Source: Paramyrothecium sp. XJ0827
Taxonomy: Eukaryota; Ascomycota; Sordariomycetes; Hypocreales; Stachybotryaceae
Direction: 5' to 3'
Length of the DNA: 64,000 nucleotides
Assembly (NCBI GenBank): GCA_020881915.1
Contig: JAJFPB010000001.1
Span: 5,580,001-5,644,000 of the forward strand
The position numbers and the translations under genes were made by a program. Positions 21,000-31,947 of this stretch are shown here, piece after piece. The notes under the pieces are model-generated. The model made no database searches. It was not told the DNA's origin and saw only the letters and a list, made by a program, of their open reading frames with translations. Within the stretch, counting starts at the first letter, position 1. Each line of letters begins with the position of its first letter.

Positions 21000-23900
21000 A
21001 AACTTCTTTTTTCCCTCTTTACTTTTCTTCCTTGCCATCTTACCAGGTTTCTTCGCCTCAATTACTCCAATAGGATTGATTACCGGATTTTTCCAAGCCA
21101 AGCAAAAGAACCCATGTGATTTTGATATTGTATGACACTTTTAAGCAGAGAGAGGGGCGGCTGAGGTTGCCGGCTGCCCTCGCATATACGCCCATGTTCC
21201 CGCTCAAACCTCCAAAACGGACAGTGGCCCCCCTCCCCAGGACTGTTGGTGATGAGTCGCCTGCTGCGACCGGGGGGCTACGGGTTCCCTGGTGCGTGTG
21301 CGCGCACCACGCATGGAACTTTTTGTCCGTCGGGGGCTGACAGGGAAGCGCGTTTTCTTGGCTCGGCTACGAGGCCAAAGCAGATGATGGCCAGGGCTGC
21401 TTTTGGTCCCCTTACCAAAGTGGCGGGACGTCATGCCTACTTCCCAAGCGAGGAGTGGCGTCCGCTGCTTGACAATTTCACCTCACATTGCCGGCAGGAA
21501 GCTGAGAGGGATGAGATCCCATGACAAGTCATGTTTCACCGCGTGTACATCGCCATTTCAGTATTTCAAGGATCCTCTCCGTGTTCTTGCTACTTCGCTG
21601 CGCCAAGGACGATGCTGGGGTCAACCCGAGGACACATGTCAAGCCCTCAAATGATGCCTCGAGGAGTGCTACCAGCACTGAGGTTCGTCACGAAGCAAGC
21701 CGGTCGTGGATACGACATGCGTTGGCAGATCTGGTGCATCTCGGACCGTCAAACCTTCTGTGAAACAAGCTGGTGTGGTGGCTGGCCCCCAACACCGGGC
21801 TACGTCGTGCCACGGGGGGAGACAACAAGCCCAAACCGAACATCTGGGAATTGATACCGAGAGTCTGGGTCGGCAAAGGGGGCTGGAGCTAGGTCCACCC
21901 CTGTTCCACCCGACCGAACGGTGAAATTTACGACTTTCCAGAGTGGATGGCGCATCTTTTGTCCCAAGTCCGTGCCTTGAGACGTTCCACACTAAGCATG
22001 TCAGCTCGCAGGGATACCACTAGTATGGGAATCCTGCACCTTGCCCTTGCTGTAGCTTTTTGTCCGGCCCTGACGTGCAGTAGTCAGTGTTGTCCGGCGT
22101 GGGAGTTCGCTGCCCAATAGGATTACCCTGCCACCAAAGATTGTTATAGGGTCATGGCCTGCCTTGCCATCCATGGTCAAAAACAGGGACCATCAACAAG
22201 CGAGCTATCTCATGGCGACCGCAACTAATTTTAAGAATTTAATCAAATTCTCAATGAACATTGCAAACGTGCCATATGAATAGTGGTGCCTCTCCCCTCC
22301 CCCTTGACCATTTAGGGATAACGATATTGCTTGCACTAATAAGGAGAGACAATCTACTTGTCTCGAGATCTTTTCTTTTTCACTACCCGCTTGCCATATT
22401 GTCGGGTGCCTAAAATCTGATCGCTCTCATAGGTCAAGAAGTTCTGCCGTCTTATGACCATCTGCTTCGTATCTCTTCCTTGCTCTGCCTGATGTATTAG
22501 GACATGTGGGGGTCACTGCTCGCCTCATAACTCAACACGACTGACCAGTAACAAACAGTCCAAAATCATTTGTGCTAGCATGGTCTTGCTCTTGAATCTC
22601 GAAACTTATCATAGAAACAATCGTATCGTCCTCTTGGAGGGAATTTGATCGCAACGCCATAAGTAGTGGGTCGCGTATCTCCATTGCCTGTCCTGGGCTA
22701 CGACACCCGGCAACACGAAGCTCCTGTGACAGCTATCCCGTCCCTGAGGCAATGGCTTTCCTGTGGGTCTGTGGATTGAGACAGGGATCAACCCTCGGGC
22801 ACACCGTCGTTGACATCTGGTCTTACAGGGACGTGTGGAGAGCGAAGAAACCTCCCCGCTTCTTGGAAGGTTCCCTGGGTGGGCACGTCGTCACAGCTTA
22901 GCAGACGAAGCTTTCGAAAATTGCAAAGTCGATGAAGACAACTTGACGAGGCCGCTCTGAGTGCTTGGTCCCTCTCAAGCCGTTGAATGTGTTGTTCATT
23001 GGTCTCGAAGTCTACCGCCCCAGACGCTTTGTGTCTTCTCAGTAACGAAGGCCAGCTAGGCTAACATTGAGCCCTGGTGAGGCTTTCATGCAAGTCCTTG
23101 GTATCTGACGTGGAAAGCTCCGACCTTTCCACTCGTAGGGCCCATTGTAAGCGTCTCGTTGCCTCCCCCTCCCCCCGCCGTGGCTCGAACATTAGCACCG
23201 TAGAGCAATGAGATTAAAGCAGTTAGCGCAAACGATGTCTGGCACTCGAGGCGGTGAGCCGGCAGTCAGGATGCGTTACTAGGTGAGTATCGTTGCACCA
23301 GCCTGTGATCAACTCCTTTCCCACGCTTGATCTGGTCTCATATGGCCCGATTGTCCAGCATGTGGACCGCCCCATGTAACTTGGCCCCATCAAAAGATGC
23401 TCATGTGGCAGCAGGCCTCCGCGTCGTGGACCATCTGATGTACCATCATGATTAAGCCTATTTGCAGGCCTTCCTAGGTGGCATTCAGCCACTGGGGAGA
23501 TGCGCATAATCCTTGATCAAATGGCTTTCGTGAAATCATGGGTTGGGCAATTTCCACGGCTGTCAGCACCCGGAATCCTGAGATACATGAGCATGGGCCT
23601 TCCCATGTCCCCAAACCGAGTTCCCGGTATGGACCTGATGGCCACAGGCTAGCGTAGCCAGAACCGCTCCACGGGGACGCAGTCCCGTCGCCTAGTCCTG
23701 TCCAACGTCATGGATGAGACAGGGTGGGTGTTACCTGCATCACGACCCTTTCGATGTGTCACATTACATCTCTAGCCTTGTAGGTACGTTCTTGGCCCCC
23801 AAAGGCAGGAAGCAGTTCACGCCATTCGTAGCCACCGGCTCCTATCTTTTCTAAGAAAGCAGCTTCCTCTCCCTTTGGCGCCACATTCCCTAACAGTAGA

Positions 23901-24861
23901 TCCAGCTCAAAGATGGCCTCCTTGACTATTTGGTAGGTGCTGGAACGAACGGATCTGCATCAAGACGCGTAGAGCTTCCAGGCCAATATGATAAGGATGG
24001 GATGGTGCGGGTCTTTAGCTCCAAGCCCATGTTTCCGAGAACCTGGAGACTCGCACCCCCTTCGCTCACCAATCAGGAGGTAGGAATTTCAAGACTTGCG
24101 CATGCAAACGGTTGATGAGGCGCGATGTTTGCCAGATTTGGTGCTGCAATGGACGTTCGCCAGGGAGTACACCACTGATGTATGTGGCCGCAATGGGACG
24201 CTGTGGCTACCAAGGCTTGGGCAGCGACATGGTTGTGATGGCGAGGATGATCTCGCACATCTAAGACCGCAAAGGTCAGCCCGGTATGATGGATACCCAT
24301 GGCTCTGGCTTCCACACCCTGGATGTCTGCTGGTGACTAGTTGCCTGGCGTGTCGGGATTGATTATTAGCTTCATGTTCGGCCCAGGGACAGCAGTATAG
24401 CTCGATCGTGAGCTGATGTGTGGCTCAAATTAACAAAAGCAAGAAGCGATATTCCCAATAGTACTCCAGGTTTATGATCGGCAAATTGCTCGGAGGAGAC
24501 CAGGCATTCTAGTCAGCTCCGGGCCACTGGTCGATTCGTCTCCACTGATTCTGGAAAGTGCCAGCACCGGGTTTGTTTCTGGGGTCTTTCGGGTCGACAC
24601 GCCCAGGCGAAGGTTTTCGGGTACCGTAACGACACTATAACAGACGGGTGTCGGTGCATGGGTAGTTTGTTGTCAGTGTGTGGGCTAGGGCCACATCGGG
24701 GGTCAGCACATGCTTCTCGACGAAATATCCCAATCGGAAATCAAGAACTTGGATTCATAGGAGGCTCCCGGGTCATCTTTTTGCATTTTTTCAACGTTCC
24801 AGTCGTTTTGTGCTGCCTCGACCTGTTTTGCGAGAGGAGAACTGGGAAGTTATCCAAGTCC
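21000..24861. other. Gene-poor region, 3.9 kb, no gene recognised
   Basis: No open frame with convincing coding character or recognisable family on either strand. No transposase, reverse transcriptase or long terminal repeat was recognised. The 3' end of LSB6 lies at the left. Together with 26454-28275 it forms a sparse zone around the methyltransferase gene. Confidence 0.55.
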
Positions 24862-26453
24862 ATGATGGATCAAGAGTTGGCTTCCTGTTTCTCTCGGGTT
24901 GGCGAGGAGAGACTAACTGCTGATAGGGACCAGACAGTTCCTCTAGATGAGGCATTTGCCGAAACGATAGAGTGTCACGGTCGAATATATCAGTCGTATG
25001 CGGTGACAAATGGGACTTACTTCGCACCAGTCGATCAGGTAGGTGGACAAACGTCAACAGAACCAGTTCCCTGCTGATCACGCGTGCTTTCTGGCAAGGC
25101 CGAGATTGCACGTCTTGAGTCTATGCACGACGTTCTCAACAGAGTGTTCGATGGCAGGCTCATATTTCCTCCAGTCAGAAACCCCAAGCGGATACTGGAG
25201 TTAGGATTGGGTGGAGACTGGGCTGTAGAGGTCGCGCAACAATTTCCTGACAGCGAAGTGAGTGTCTCTTTCCCCGGTTTGCAAAATCTTCGATCGTCGA
25301 CGCAAAATGCGAGTGTAAGCAAAACGAGCCCATCAGGATCCTGGATTCCTCGAGTGGCCCTGCAGCCTTTGCGCCCAGGAACAGCCATATGACTTTGCCG
25401 TCGTTCAGCGACGTTACACGTTGCGTGCGCGTTGTATCCACTAACACCCTATCTCGATTCCCAGGTCTTAGGGATAGATGTCAGCCCACATGTAATGCCA
25501 GAGTACCCCCCGAGCAACCTTGACGTACAGGTGGACGATTTGAATGGCAGGTACGTTGTTAAGGACTAGGCCATCTATGGGTGATAGCTAATTAGTGGAC
25601 AGATTTACATTCGACAGCAATTACTTCGACATTGCGCATAGCCAAATGATGGCTGGGGGGATCCATTCGAATCGATGGCGAAGTTATATCAGAGACATCT
25701 TCAAAGTTCTCAAACCGGGAGGCTGGTGCCAAATGGTGGAGATCTACTTCAACGCCCAGTCCGACAATGGGACGTTGACGTCAGGTATAGTTTCTTTTCA
25801 ACGGTAACGGGTTTGTTGCCTAGTGAGGTCGGCTGTGTTGATGATCCTCCAGACCATGCGCTCTCGAGGTGGTCGCAAGGGTATCTAGGAGCACTGCACC
25901 CTTATAAAGACCCTAGAGCAGCTTTGCAACTGGCGAGTTGGATGCGAAGCGCTGGCTTCGTGGAGATTGAGTCACGACTGCTCACACTCCCAATGTGCGC
26001 ATGGTCAAGTGGTATAGTTGTTTGAGCCAGGTGGACGCCAGGCAGTGCGGGCTGATATTCGCTTCTAGAAGCTCGTCAACGTGACATCGGATCAGCCAAC
26101 GAGGAAAATGTCAGCCAGCTTCTATATTCACAGGGACTCTATCCACTCACTCAATTCAAAGGGTGAGCAAGATCATGGCATCCATGAGCGCTGTGAATTG
26201 AAGCTCATCCACTTATTTCCAGAATGTCATTCGAGGAGTTCGAGGAGTTGGTTGAGCAAGCAAGAGCTGAAGCAGCCAATCCGGCATTCAAAGTGAGTCG
26301 TAGTTGCGGTATGCAAAAGACAGTCGATTGTTGATAGACTAACTTCTGTAGGCATACTTCCCACTGTAAGCGTGCCGATCAGTCGTTCGGATCTTAACGT
26401 ACTTACTTTCCAATCGCAGATATGTTTGCATAGGGCGAAAGCCTCGTCGATAA
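24862..26453 (+). CDS. LaeA-like SAM-dependent methyltransferase, nine exons
   Basis: Exons 24862-25038, 25099-25257, 25465-25550, 25603-25784, 25853-26011, 26072-26162, 26223-26292, 26352-26365 and 26420-26453, all joining in frame to 323 residues. The order of motifs matches the fungal secondary-metabolism methyltransferase family: ETIECHGRIYQSYAV, DGRLIFPPVRNPKRILELG, VLGIDVSPHVMP, VDDLNGRFTFDSNYFDIAHS, YIRDIFKVLKPGGWCQMVE, LPMCAWSS, then KGMSFEEFEELVEQARAEA and AYFPLYVCIGRKP at the end. The glycine loop reads ELGLGGDWAVEVA, one residue shorter than the usual GxGxGDWA form. No stop interrupts the spliced frame, so it may be functional. The start is uncertain: ATG 24658 is also in frame, but its extra 68 residues look non-coding, and a further upstream exon is possible. 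No polyketide or peptide synthetase is nearby. Confidence 0.82.
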
Positions 26454-28275
26454 TCAAGGTCGGCATCGGGGTTGTTTCCAGGAACGAGAGCTGGATGAGA
26501 GACCCACATTGAACGAGAATACCAAGGGGCGGATAGTGGGCAGACCCTCCATCTCTAGTTCATGATAGGGGTCATGAAACGCTAGCTGGGAGGAGATCGA
26601 TGCTCTGCCGGTAAGGCTGGCCTTTGACGCGACTCGCTCGATATCAAAAACGTCTCCATGGCCACAAGGAAGTGTGGCTTAGGACGTATGTATGTGACAT
26701 GGGTTGATGAGAAGGCGTTTGGGCGATAGGCAAGAACCGGCGGGTATCGATGAGGAGCGAAGATTCGTCTCGAATGCCAAACACGTCGCCGGAGATGCCA
26801 GTGAATCTCGGGTCAACGGAATGAATTTGGTGGCTGGAAGTATGTAAGGGAGGTTAGAGTCGATCGAGGTGAATGTAGGACCTCTTGCCTTTCAGGCTTC
26901 TTGTGCACACGCGATCGGACCTGCCTCGGTCGCCTTGCTTCAATCATCGTAAAACCGATGTGCTTAACAACTAACCAAATAAGGTGATCTTCTCGTCCCA
27001 ACCTATAAACCTAAGGCACCATTGACTTCATATTCGCTCCGAAAGCGCACGCATGGTTTTCGAGGGAGACACACACGCGTTACGATATGGACCGGGCACA
27101 TAAATAGTGTGCGGTTGCACGATGAGCCGGTGTTGCTGAAAACCAGGAGCCAGGGTTTCAGGAGGATGGGCAAGTACCGGAGGAGAGGTAAGCTACGCAA
27201 GGGGTACTTGTCTATCGCCAAGGTTGTTGGGATTGTTCTATTTAAGTTTGCAGTTGCGGAGTCGAAACAATAAGCCTGCCCTGGTCCAACACAAATGTAC
27301 CGGCTCCCTTATACACTACCTTATTTGTGGAGGGTGGAGGGTGGTATCAAAGAAACCATCAGCCATGACCGGTCATTTTTCCTCGTCAGTCAAGTACTGG
27401 CCAAGGCATGGCACCAGGTTGAGCGATCCGCTGACGTCTTACATTGTCCACACACCCTGGAACCCAAGCAAGAACCGGAGCAGACACGTCAGTCCTGTCG
27501 CCCAGTCTTGCTGAAGAGATCTGTGTCTTTTTTCTGTGGTGAGGAGAGACTACGCCCGATGCTAACTGAGTCCGAGGACCGCTGGGCATATGGGTCCAAC
27601 CACCAATATCACTCGGAATATGGCCTCATTGGCAACCGGACCCATCCTTCTTTGCCTTGCTAGGAAACAACAACAAGACAACCCGGTCACGGTTGGTCGA
27701 TGTTTGGCGGTTCAACTTGCTTGTTAGTGCCGCAGTTCGCTTCGATCCCTGCGTCGGAAGAGGCCCGCGGTCCCCCATCCCTGCACACGCAACGGTTGCG
27801 GAGCTTGGGTGAAGGTCAGGTGACGACTTGCGTGAGTGGACGAGCCATTCACAAATGCGTTCGGAACAGGTCCTGCCTGCACCTCTTGTTATCCTATTCT
27901 TATTGTGTTCCAGAATCCCTGGGTGGGTTTTTGGCGAGAATTAGAAACGAAACGAATAGAGGCCTGTCTTCCTATCTGTTCGCCTTCAACCACGCCCGCA
28001 ATTCCATGGACCGTTGAGGAACGTCTGTGCAGTACTTGCCGAAGGTACTTTAGCATGGATCTGTACCTAAAATCAAGGTACTAGTGCCACCTCCTGCTCC
28101 GCCAGGGGTGGTCGGGTGCCTCCACCAGAGCTTCTCAATTTTCGATTGTACCTCTGAGTTCATATCCACAACCAGCTCTGCCTCAACCCACCAACGTCGC
28201 ATTGCTTCGCATTTGAGCCTGTCCCGCATCCTGCGATTGATGCCCAGCAGCCAGCAAACAGCAACTTCCGGCATA
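26454..28275. other. Intergenic region, 1.8 kb, no gene recognised
   Basis: Short open frames only, none with family resemblance. The right end, from about 28080, is the leader of AIM41. The reading frame of AIM41 is open upstream to about 28084, but that segment lacks an ATG. Confidence 0.55.
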
Positions 28276-28869
28276 ATGGCGGCAATTACGTCCAAAACCC
28301 TGTTCAGGACTTTGCGCTCGTCCCTCCCCTCGCGGGCCCCGGCCCCTTCGATGCGTCCCGTTCCGCGATTCTACTCGACGACCACGGAGGACGCTCCACC
28401 GCCGTTGCTGCAGAAGCTCAAGGGAGACCTCAAGACGGCCATGAGGGCCAAAGATGCACCCCGACTAGCCGTGTTGCGTTCAATCATGTCGGCGAACCTC
28501 AATGCATCCAAGACGGCCTCGCCGATTCGCACCGATGTGCAGCTGGTGGGCCTGATCCGCAAGCTGCAGAAGGGCGCCAACGACGCCGTTGCAGATGCCA
28601 AGAATGCCGGAAGAGACGATTTGGTGCAGAAGGAGCTGGAGCAAGTCCGTGTTTACGACGAGTACGTCGCCGGCAGTGGCGTCCAGACGATTGGGGAGGC
28701 AGAGCTCAAGGCCTTGGTTCAGGAGGCAGTCGATGCGCTCAAGAGCGCTGGCACTGCGAGCAAGTCGCTCATGGGAGAAACCATGAAACGTTTGTCTGGA
28801 GCTATCCAAGGGAAGGATGTCGACAAGAAAGAGCTCTCCAAGCTGATACAAGAGGCCATCAAGTCATGA
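28276..28869 (+). CDS. AIM41: AIM41-like mitochondrial GatB/YqeY-domain protein
   Basis: Intronless gene of 197 residues. The start is the first in-frame ATG; residues 1-38 form an Arg/Ser-rich mitochondrial presequence with RPVPRFYST near the likely cleavage site. The rest is a GatB/YqeY domain, recognised from LLQKLKGDLKTAMRAKD, RLAVLRSIMSANLNASKT, LIRKLQKGANDAV and KELEQVRVYDEY, ending in the helical tail GKDVDKKELSKLIQEAIKS. Yeast AIM41 localises to mitochondria and its loss alters mitochondrial inheritance; the YqeY fold resembles the tRNA-binding tail of the amidotransferase subunit GatB. Biochemical role unknown. Confidence 0.9.
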   Translation: MAAITSKTLFRTLRSSLPSRAPAPSMRPVPRFYSTTTEDAPPPLLQKLKGDLKTAMRAKDAPRLAVLRSIMSANLNASKTASPIRTDVQLVGLIRKLQKGANDAVADAKNAGRDDLVQKELEQVRVYDEYVAGSGVQTIGEAELKALVQEAVDALKSAGTASKSLMGETMKRLSGAIQGKDVDKKELSKLIQEAIKS

Positions 28870-29296
28870 GGCAGGGAGCCAGGATTGTATTATATGTACC
28901 ATTGCGCCTCTAGGCATGTACCACCATACTTCACATCTACTGATCGAAATATTTTCCGCTGTGTGACATCACCCGACCACTTGGTGGAAGGCATCGGACT
29001 CAACATACCGTTCCAAGGACGTTGTAAACAACACCAATGCCATATTTCGAGTCTCTCCTGTGCTAATAAAAGCTAGTGCGATTTCGGTCATGGTATAGTA
29101 TATGCAAGCTATGGAGACCAAGCTTAACACGACAAGCTGTGGCCGAAAACGCAGCATCGTAGCAATGACTCACAAATAATTGCCCTTATTGTTTCTCGAT
29201 ATTTCCATACAGATTCCTCCTGCCTTGTACTCGGTTGTCTCTTTTGTCGCTCTTTTTGTTTGGTTGCCATCTTTCGCGAACCGACTAGCCTCAACC
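28870..29296. other. Intergenic region between AIM41 and the RidA-like gene
   Basis: Holds the AIM41 3' end and the RidA-like promoter; the last 120 bases are T- and C-rich. No gene seen. Confidence 0.6.
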
Positions 29297-29763
29297 ATGT
29301 ACTCACGTCAACTCATCAGCTCCGGCTCTGCTTTCGAAGCGGAAATCGCTTATTCCCGAGCAGTAGTCGTCGACGGCTGGGTTCTGGTGTCTGGAACTAC
29401 TGGGTACGAGAAGGATATCGGATGGGACAACTGCTTTGGCCCGACTGACATAATCTCAGGTACGATTATGAGACTGGGCAAATCTCACCCGATGTAGCAG
29501 CGCAGGCGGAGCAGACGCTGGTCAACATCGACAAGGCCTTGCGTGATGCCGGATGCTCCATATCCGACGTCGTCCGCGTCCGGTATATCTTGCCGGATGG
29601 TGCCGACTTCCCCAAGACTTGGCCGGTTTTGCGAAAATGGTTTGGCGATGTCAAACCAGCGGCGACTATGATCCAGGCGCATCTGATGAAGGAAGAGATG
29701 CGCATTGAGATCGAGGTCACGGCGAGGAAGGCTGGCGGCACTGGTGGGGGGCCAATATCATAG
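29297..29763 (+). CDS. RidA/YjgF/Mmf1-family protein
   Basis: Two exons, 29297-29403 and 29460-29763, with a 56-nt intron (GTACGA...CTGACATAATCTCAG), giving 136 residues, the usual family length. Diagnostic segments are SSGSAFEAEIAYSRAVVVDG, VLVSGTTGYDYETGQIS, AEQTLVNIDKALRDAG, VVRVRYILPD and PAATMIQAHLMKEEMRIEIEVTA. Canonical RidA enzymes hydrolyse reactive imines made by pyridoxal-phosphate enzymes and use an Arg in the motif PxR near the C-terminus. Here that position is Ala (PAATM), so imine deaminase activity is doubtful and the protein probably belongs to a non-RidA branch of the family. Its 3' end faces that of the transporter gene only 27 bp away. Confidence 0.88.
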
Positions 29764-29790
29764 TCAATGGGTATTGGGAATCGTGTTCTA

Positions 29791-30835
29791 TCAGTTAACA
29801 AACGGCGCTACTAGTAACCCAGCTGCAAACGTGCTTTCCATGGTGACAATGCTTGAAGTAGAGAGGAGAGCCAGGCCGCTGAGGCCGTGACCTGAAGTGC
29901 ACCCTCCTGCCATTCGTGATCCCACCGTCATCAGCGCGCCTCCGAGTATCGCTAGAAGTGGGGAAGAGCTGGCCGGCGTGTGGCTCATGAGTGTTGGGAA
30001 TATACGTCCAGTGGCCCAGGCTCCGGCGACTGTTCCAACGCCAAACAAGACATTCTGGTACGAGGGCTTGTTGGTGGTTTTGTATCCACCAGCTAGCCAC
30101 CAGAAGTATGTGCCCATCTCTTCGTAGGCCCCCGAGATGCCCATCAGTGAGCGCCGCGAGATGAGCGACACCAGCTGAGCCAGCCCAATGCAAACACCGC
30201 CCACTAACCAGCGTATTTGGACGTTCAAGGGCTCGGGAGAGTGCATCACCGAGGCCGCTACTGCCCCAAGACAGGTTGTTTCAAAGACGACGAGCATGGC
30301 GCTGTTTGATAAGCCGAATTGATCGCCCATCGAAACGGTCTCTGCCTTGACACCGGCTTCCTCTTTGCGCCGCTTAGTCCATCCACTGAGGAAGCCAGTC
30401 CATGCTATGCCTCCCACAATCGCTCCGCCAAGGGCGTAAAGTCCCGATTTGAAGCCTCCCGCCACCTGTGCGAGAAGGATCTCAGGGCCAGCACCTGATA
30501 GAGCCATGCCGGCTCCCAGGAGCGCACCGCCCGCGATGTTACCATCGTAATTGGCGAAGAGGCCCAGAGGAGATGAACTCCTCGGGCGGAGCTTGACGAA
30601 ACCCAGCCTCTCGGCAATGGCATAAATAGCGCTAATTGCTTTGTGAGTCACGTCGTACAACACAGCCGGGGTTCTCTGGTGTCATCACTTACGCACTGCT
30701 TGCTGTGGCAGTTAGGAGAGTCTGGACTAGGTGCCAATCCTGTAGCTTGAGCTGGTTGTTCACAAGGGTTGGGTGTGAGAAGCCTGCGGCTACCATGGCA
30801 GCCCCAAACGCAACACCCGATAACATCGACGCCAT
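29791..30835 (-). CDS. YeeE/YedE-family sulfur-compound (thiosulfate-type) transporter
   Basis: Two exons, 30835-30693 and 30631-29791, with a 61-nt intron (GTAAGT...CAATTAG), giving 327 residues. The protein is strongly hydrophobic, with about nine membrane segments in two related halves. Family motifs are SGVAFGAAMVAAGF near the start, GGALLGAGMALSGAGP, and near the C-terminus GSRMAGGCTSGHGLSG with its conserved Cys. Bacterial TsuA/YeeE imports thiosulfate through a path lined by conserved cysteines; fungal members are presumed to move sulfur compounds. In the first half the motif usually written GACPG is GAGPE here, so one Cys is replaced by Gly. Substrate is therefore an inference. ATG 30835 is chosen because the family begins right at this hydrophobic segment. 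Confidence 0.87.
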
Positions 30836-31947
30836 GATGATACGCCTGGCGCGGACATGTGCCTGGTCCTCACTTCTCACAACGGGACACTGGATCACTT
30901 GTACCAAGCAGAGCGTTTGGGCTTTGCACAGGAGAGTAAGCCGACAATATTGTTGAGGCGAAGTGTTGAGGGCGCTGAAATCTCACGATAAACAGCAGAT
31001 ATAGGGTAGGTGGTTTCAGGGAGGGCATCCGAGGCCTGGCCGTGGGGAAAGGCCGGTTGCCAAGACTTCCAGTGACGATTGACCAAGCGGAAGGCAAGAC
31101 TTGGATCTTCTCACAATAAGTGAGGTGTGACTTTGGAAAAATACTGTAGTTGGTTCTAAGTCATCATTAAACTTGGGACTCTAATATCGGGTCAACCTCA
31201 AGCGGTCGTCGATACCTTCCAAATGACGCACCAAAGTCACTATTACAGCTTGAGATAATACCTACCTCCCTCTGAGTAGGCATGGAGTTGATTGATCAAG
31301 CACCCGGTCATAAGGTAGCATAGGTAGTTCATGATTAGGTATATTTGCAGGTATGAACTCGTGCGCTACGGTGGATATAAGTCGTACTCGTGTCGGACGT
31401 ATCGTTCGACAGGGGGCATTTTGCTGCAGCACGTAAATGGAGAAAGAGGCGTCAAGTTATGGCTTACAGCGACGGCTGATTTCTAATCAGAAAACCCAAG
31501 GAAAGGTTTCACGTCAAATGTCCCGAGGCTGCTTGGCCCGGCCGCCCGAAGAATCTTGCCGTGATCGACAGCGTCCACTCACAAGTCCGGCCCTGCCTGT
31601 TATGGATTACCTCGGATCAAGTTTGGCATGACGCGGGGCCGTTCGACATTGCGGGGCAGCAGCTACAGCCACAGCACCTCGAGCAGCCTCCCTGACATGC
31701 TGGAAATACCTGAATGGGCCTTTTAATACCGAGCAGTATTACTCTGCTATTGTGCCAAGCTTATATTTCGTTGCCCTTGAACCAACGGTGCCTGCGATAC
31801 CACCCTGCTGCAGGAGCGCGCAACCTGAGCCTCGTTCGCACAAACCATCCGACGTGAGCTGCATCATATAATACGGAGCTGACGATTGTGACTACCGGAA
31901 CAGGTTGAAACAGACTATCTCATCTGCTTCGCTGCTCACCGATCAAC
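30836..31947. other. Intergenic region between divergent transporter and oxidoreductase genes
   Basis: Probable divergent promoters. TACCT/AGGTA units cluster at 31259-31345. No coding frame is convincing. Confidence 0.6.
31259..31345. repeat. TACCT/AGGTA microrepeat cluster
   Basis: Scattered CTACCT, GAGTAGG, AAGGTAG and ATAGGTAG units upstream of the MDR oxidoreductase. Same motif family as elsewhere in the window. Confidence 0.55.

Noticed and set aside
21000..24600. Possible transposon remnants in the gene-poor zone
   Set aside because: No transposase or polymerase motif, terminal repeat or target duplication was seen on reading both strands.
24658..24861. In-frame upstream ATG extending the methyltransferase by 68 residues
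   Set aside because: The extension is unlike family N-termini and looks like translated intergenic DNA; ATG 24862 fits better, though not proven.
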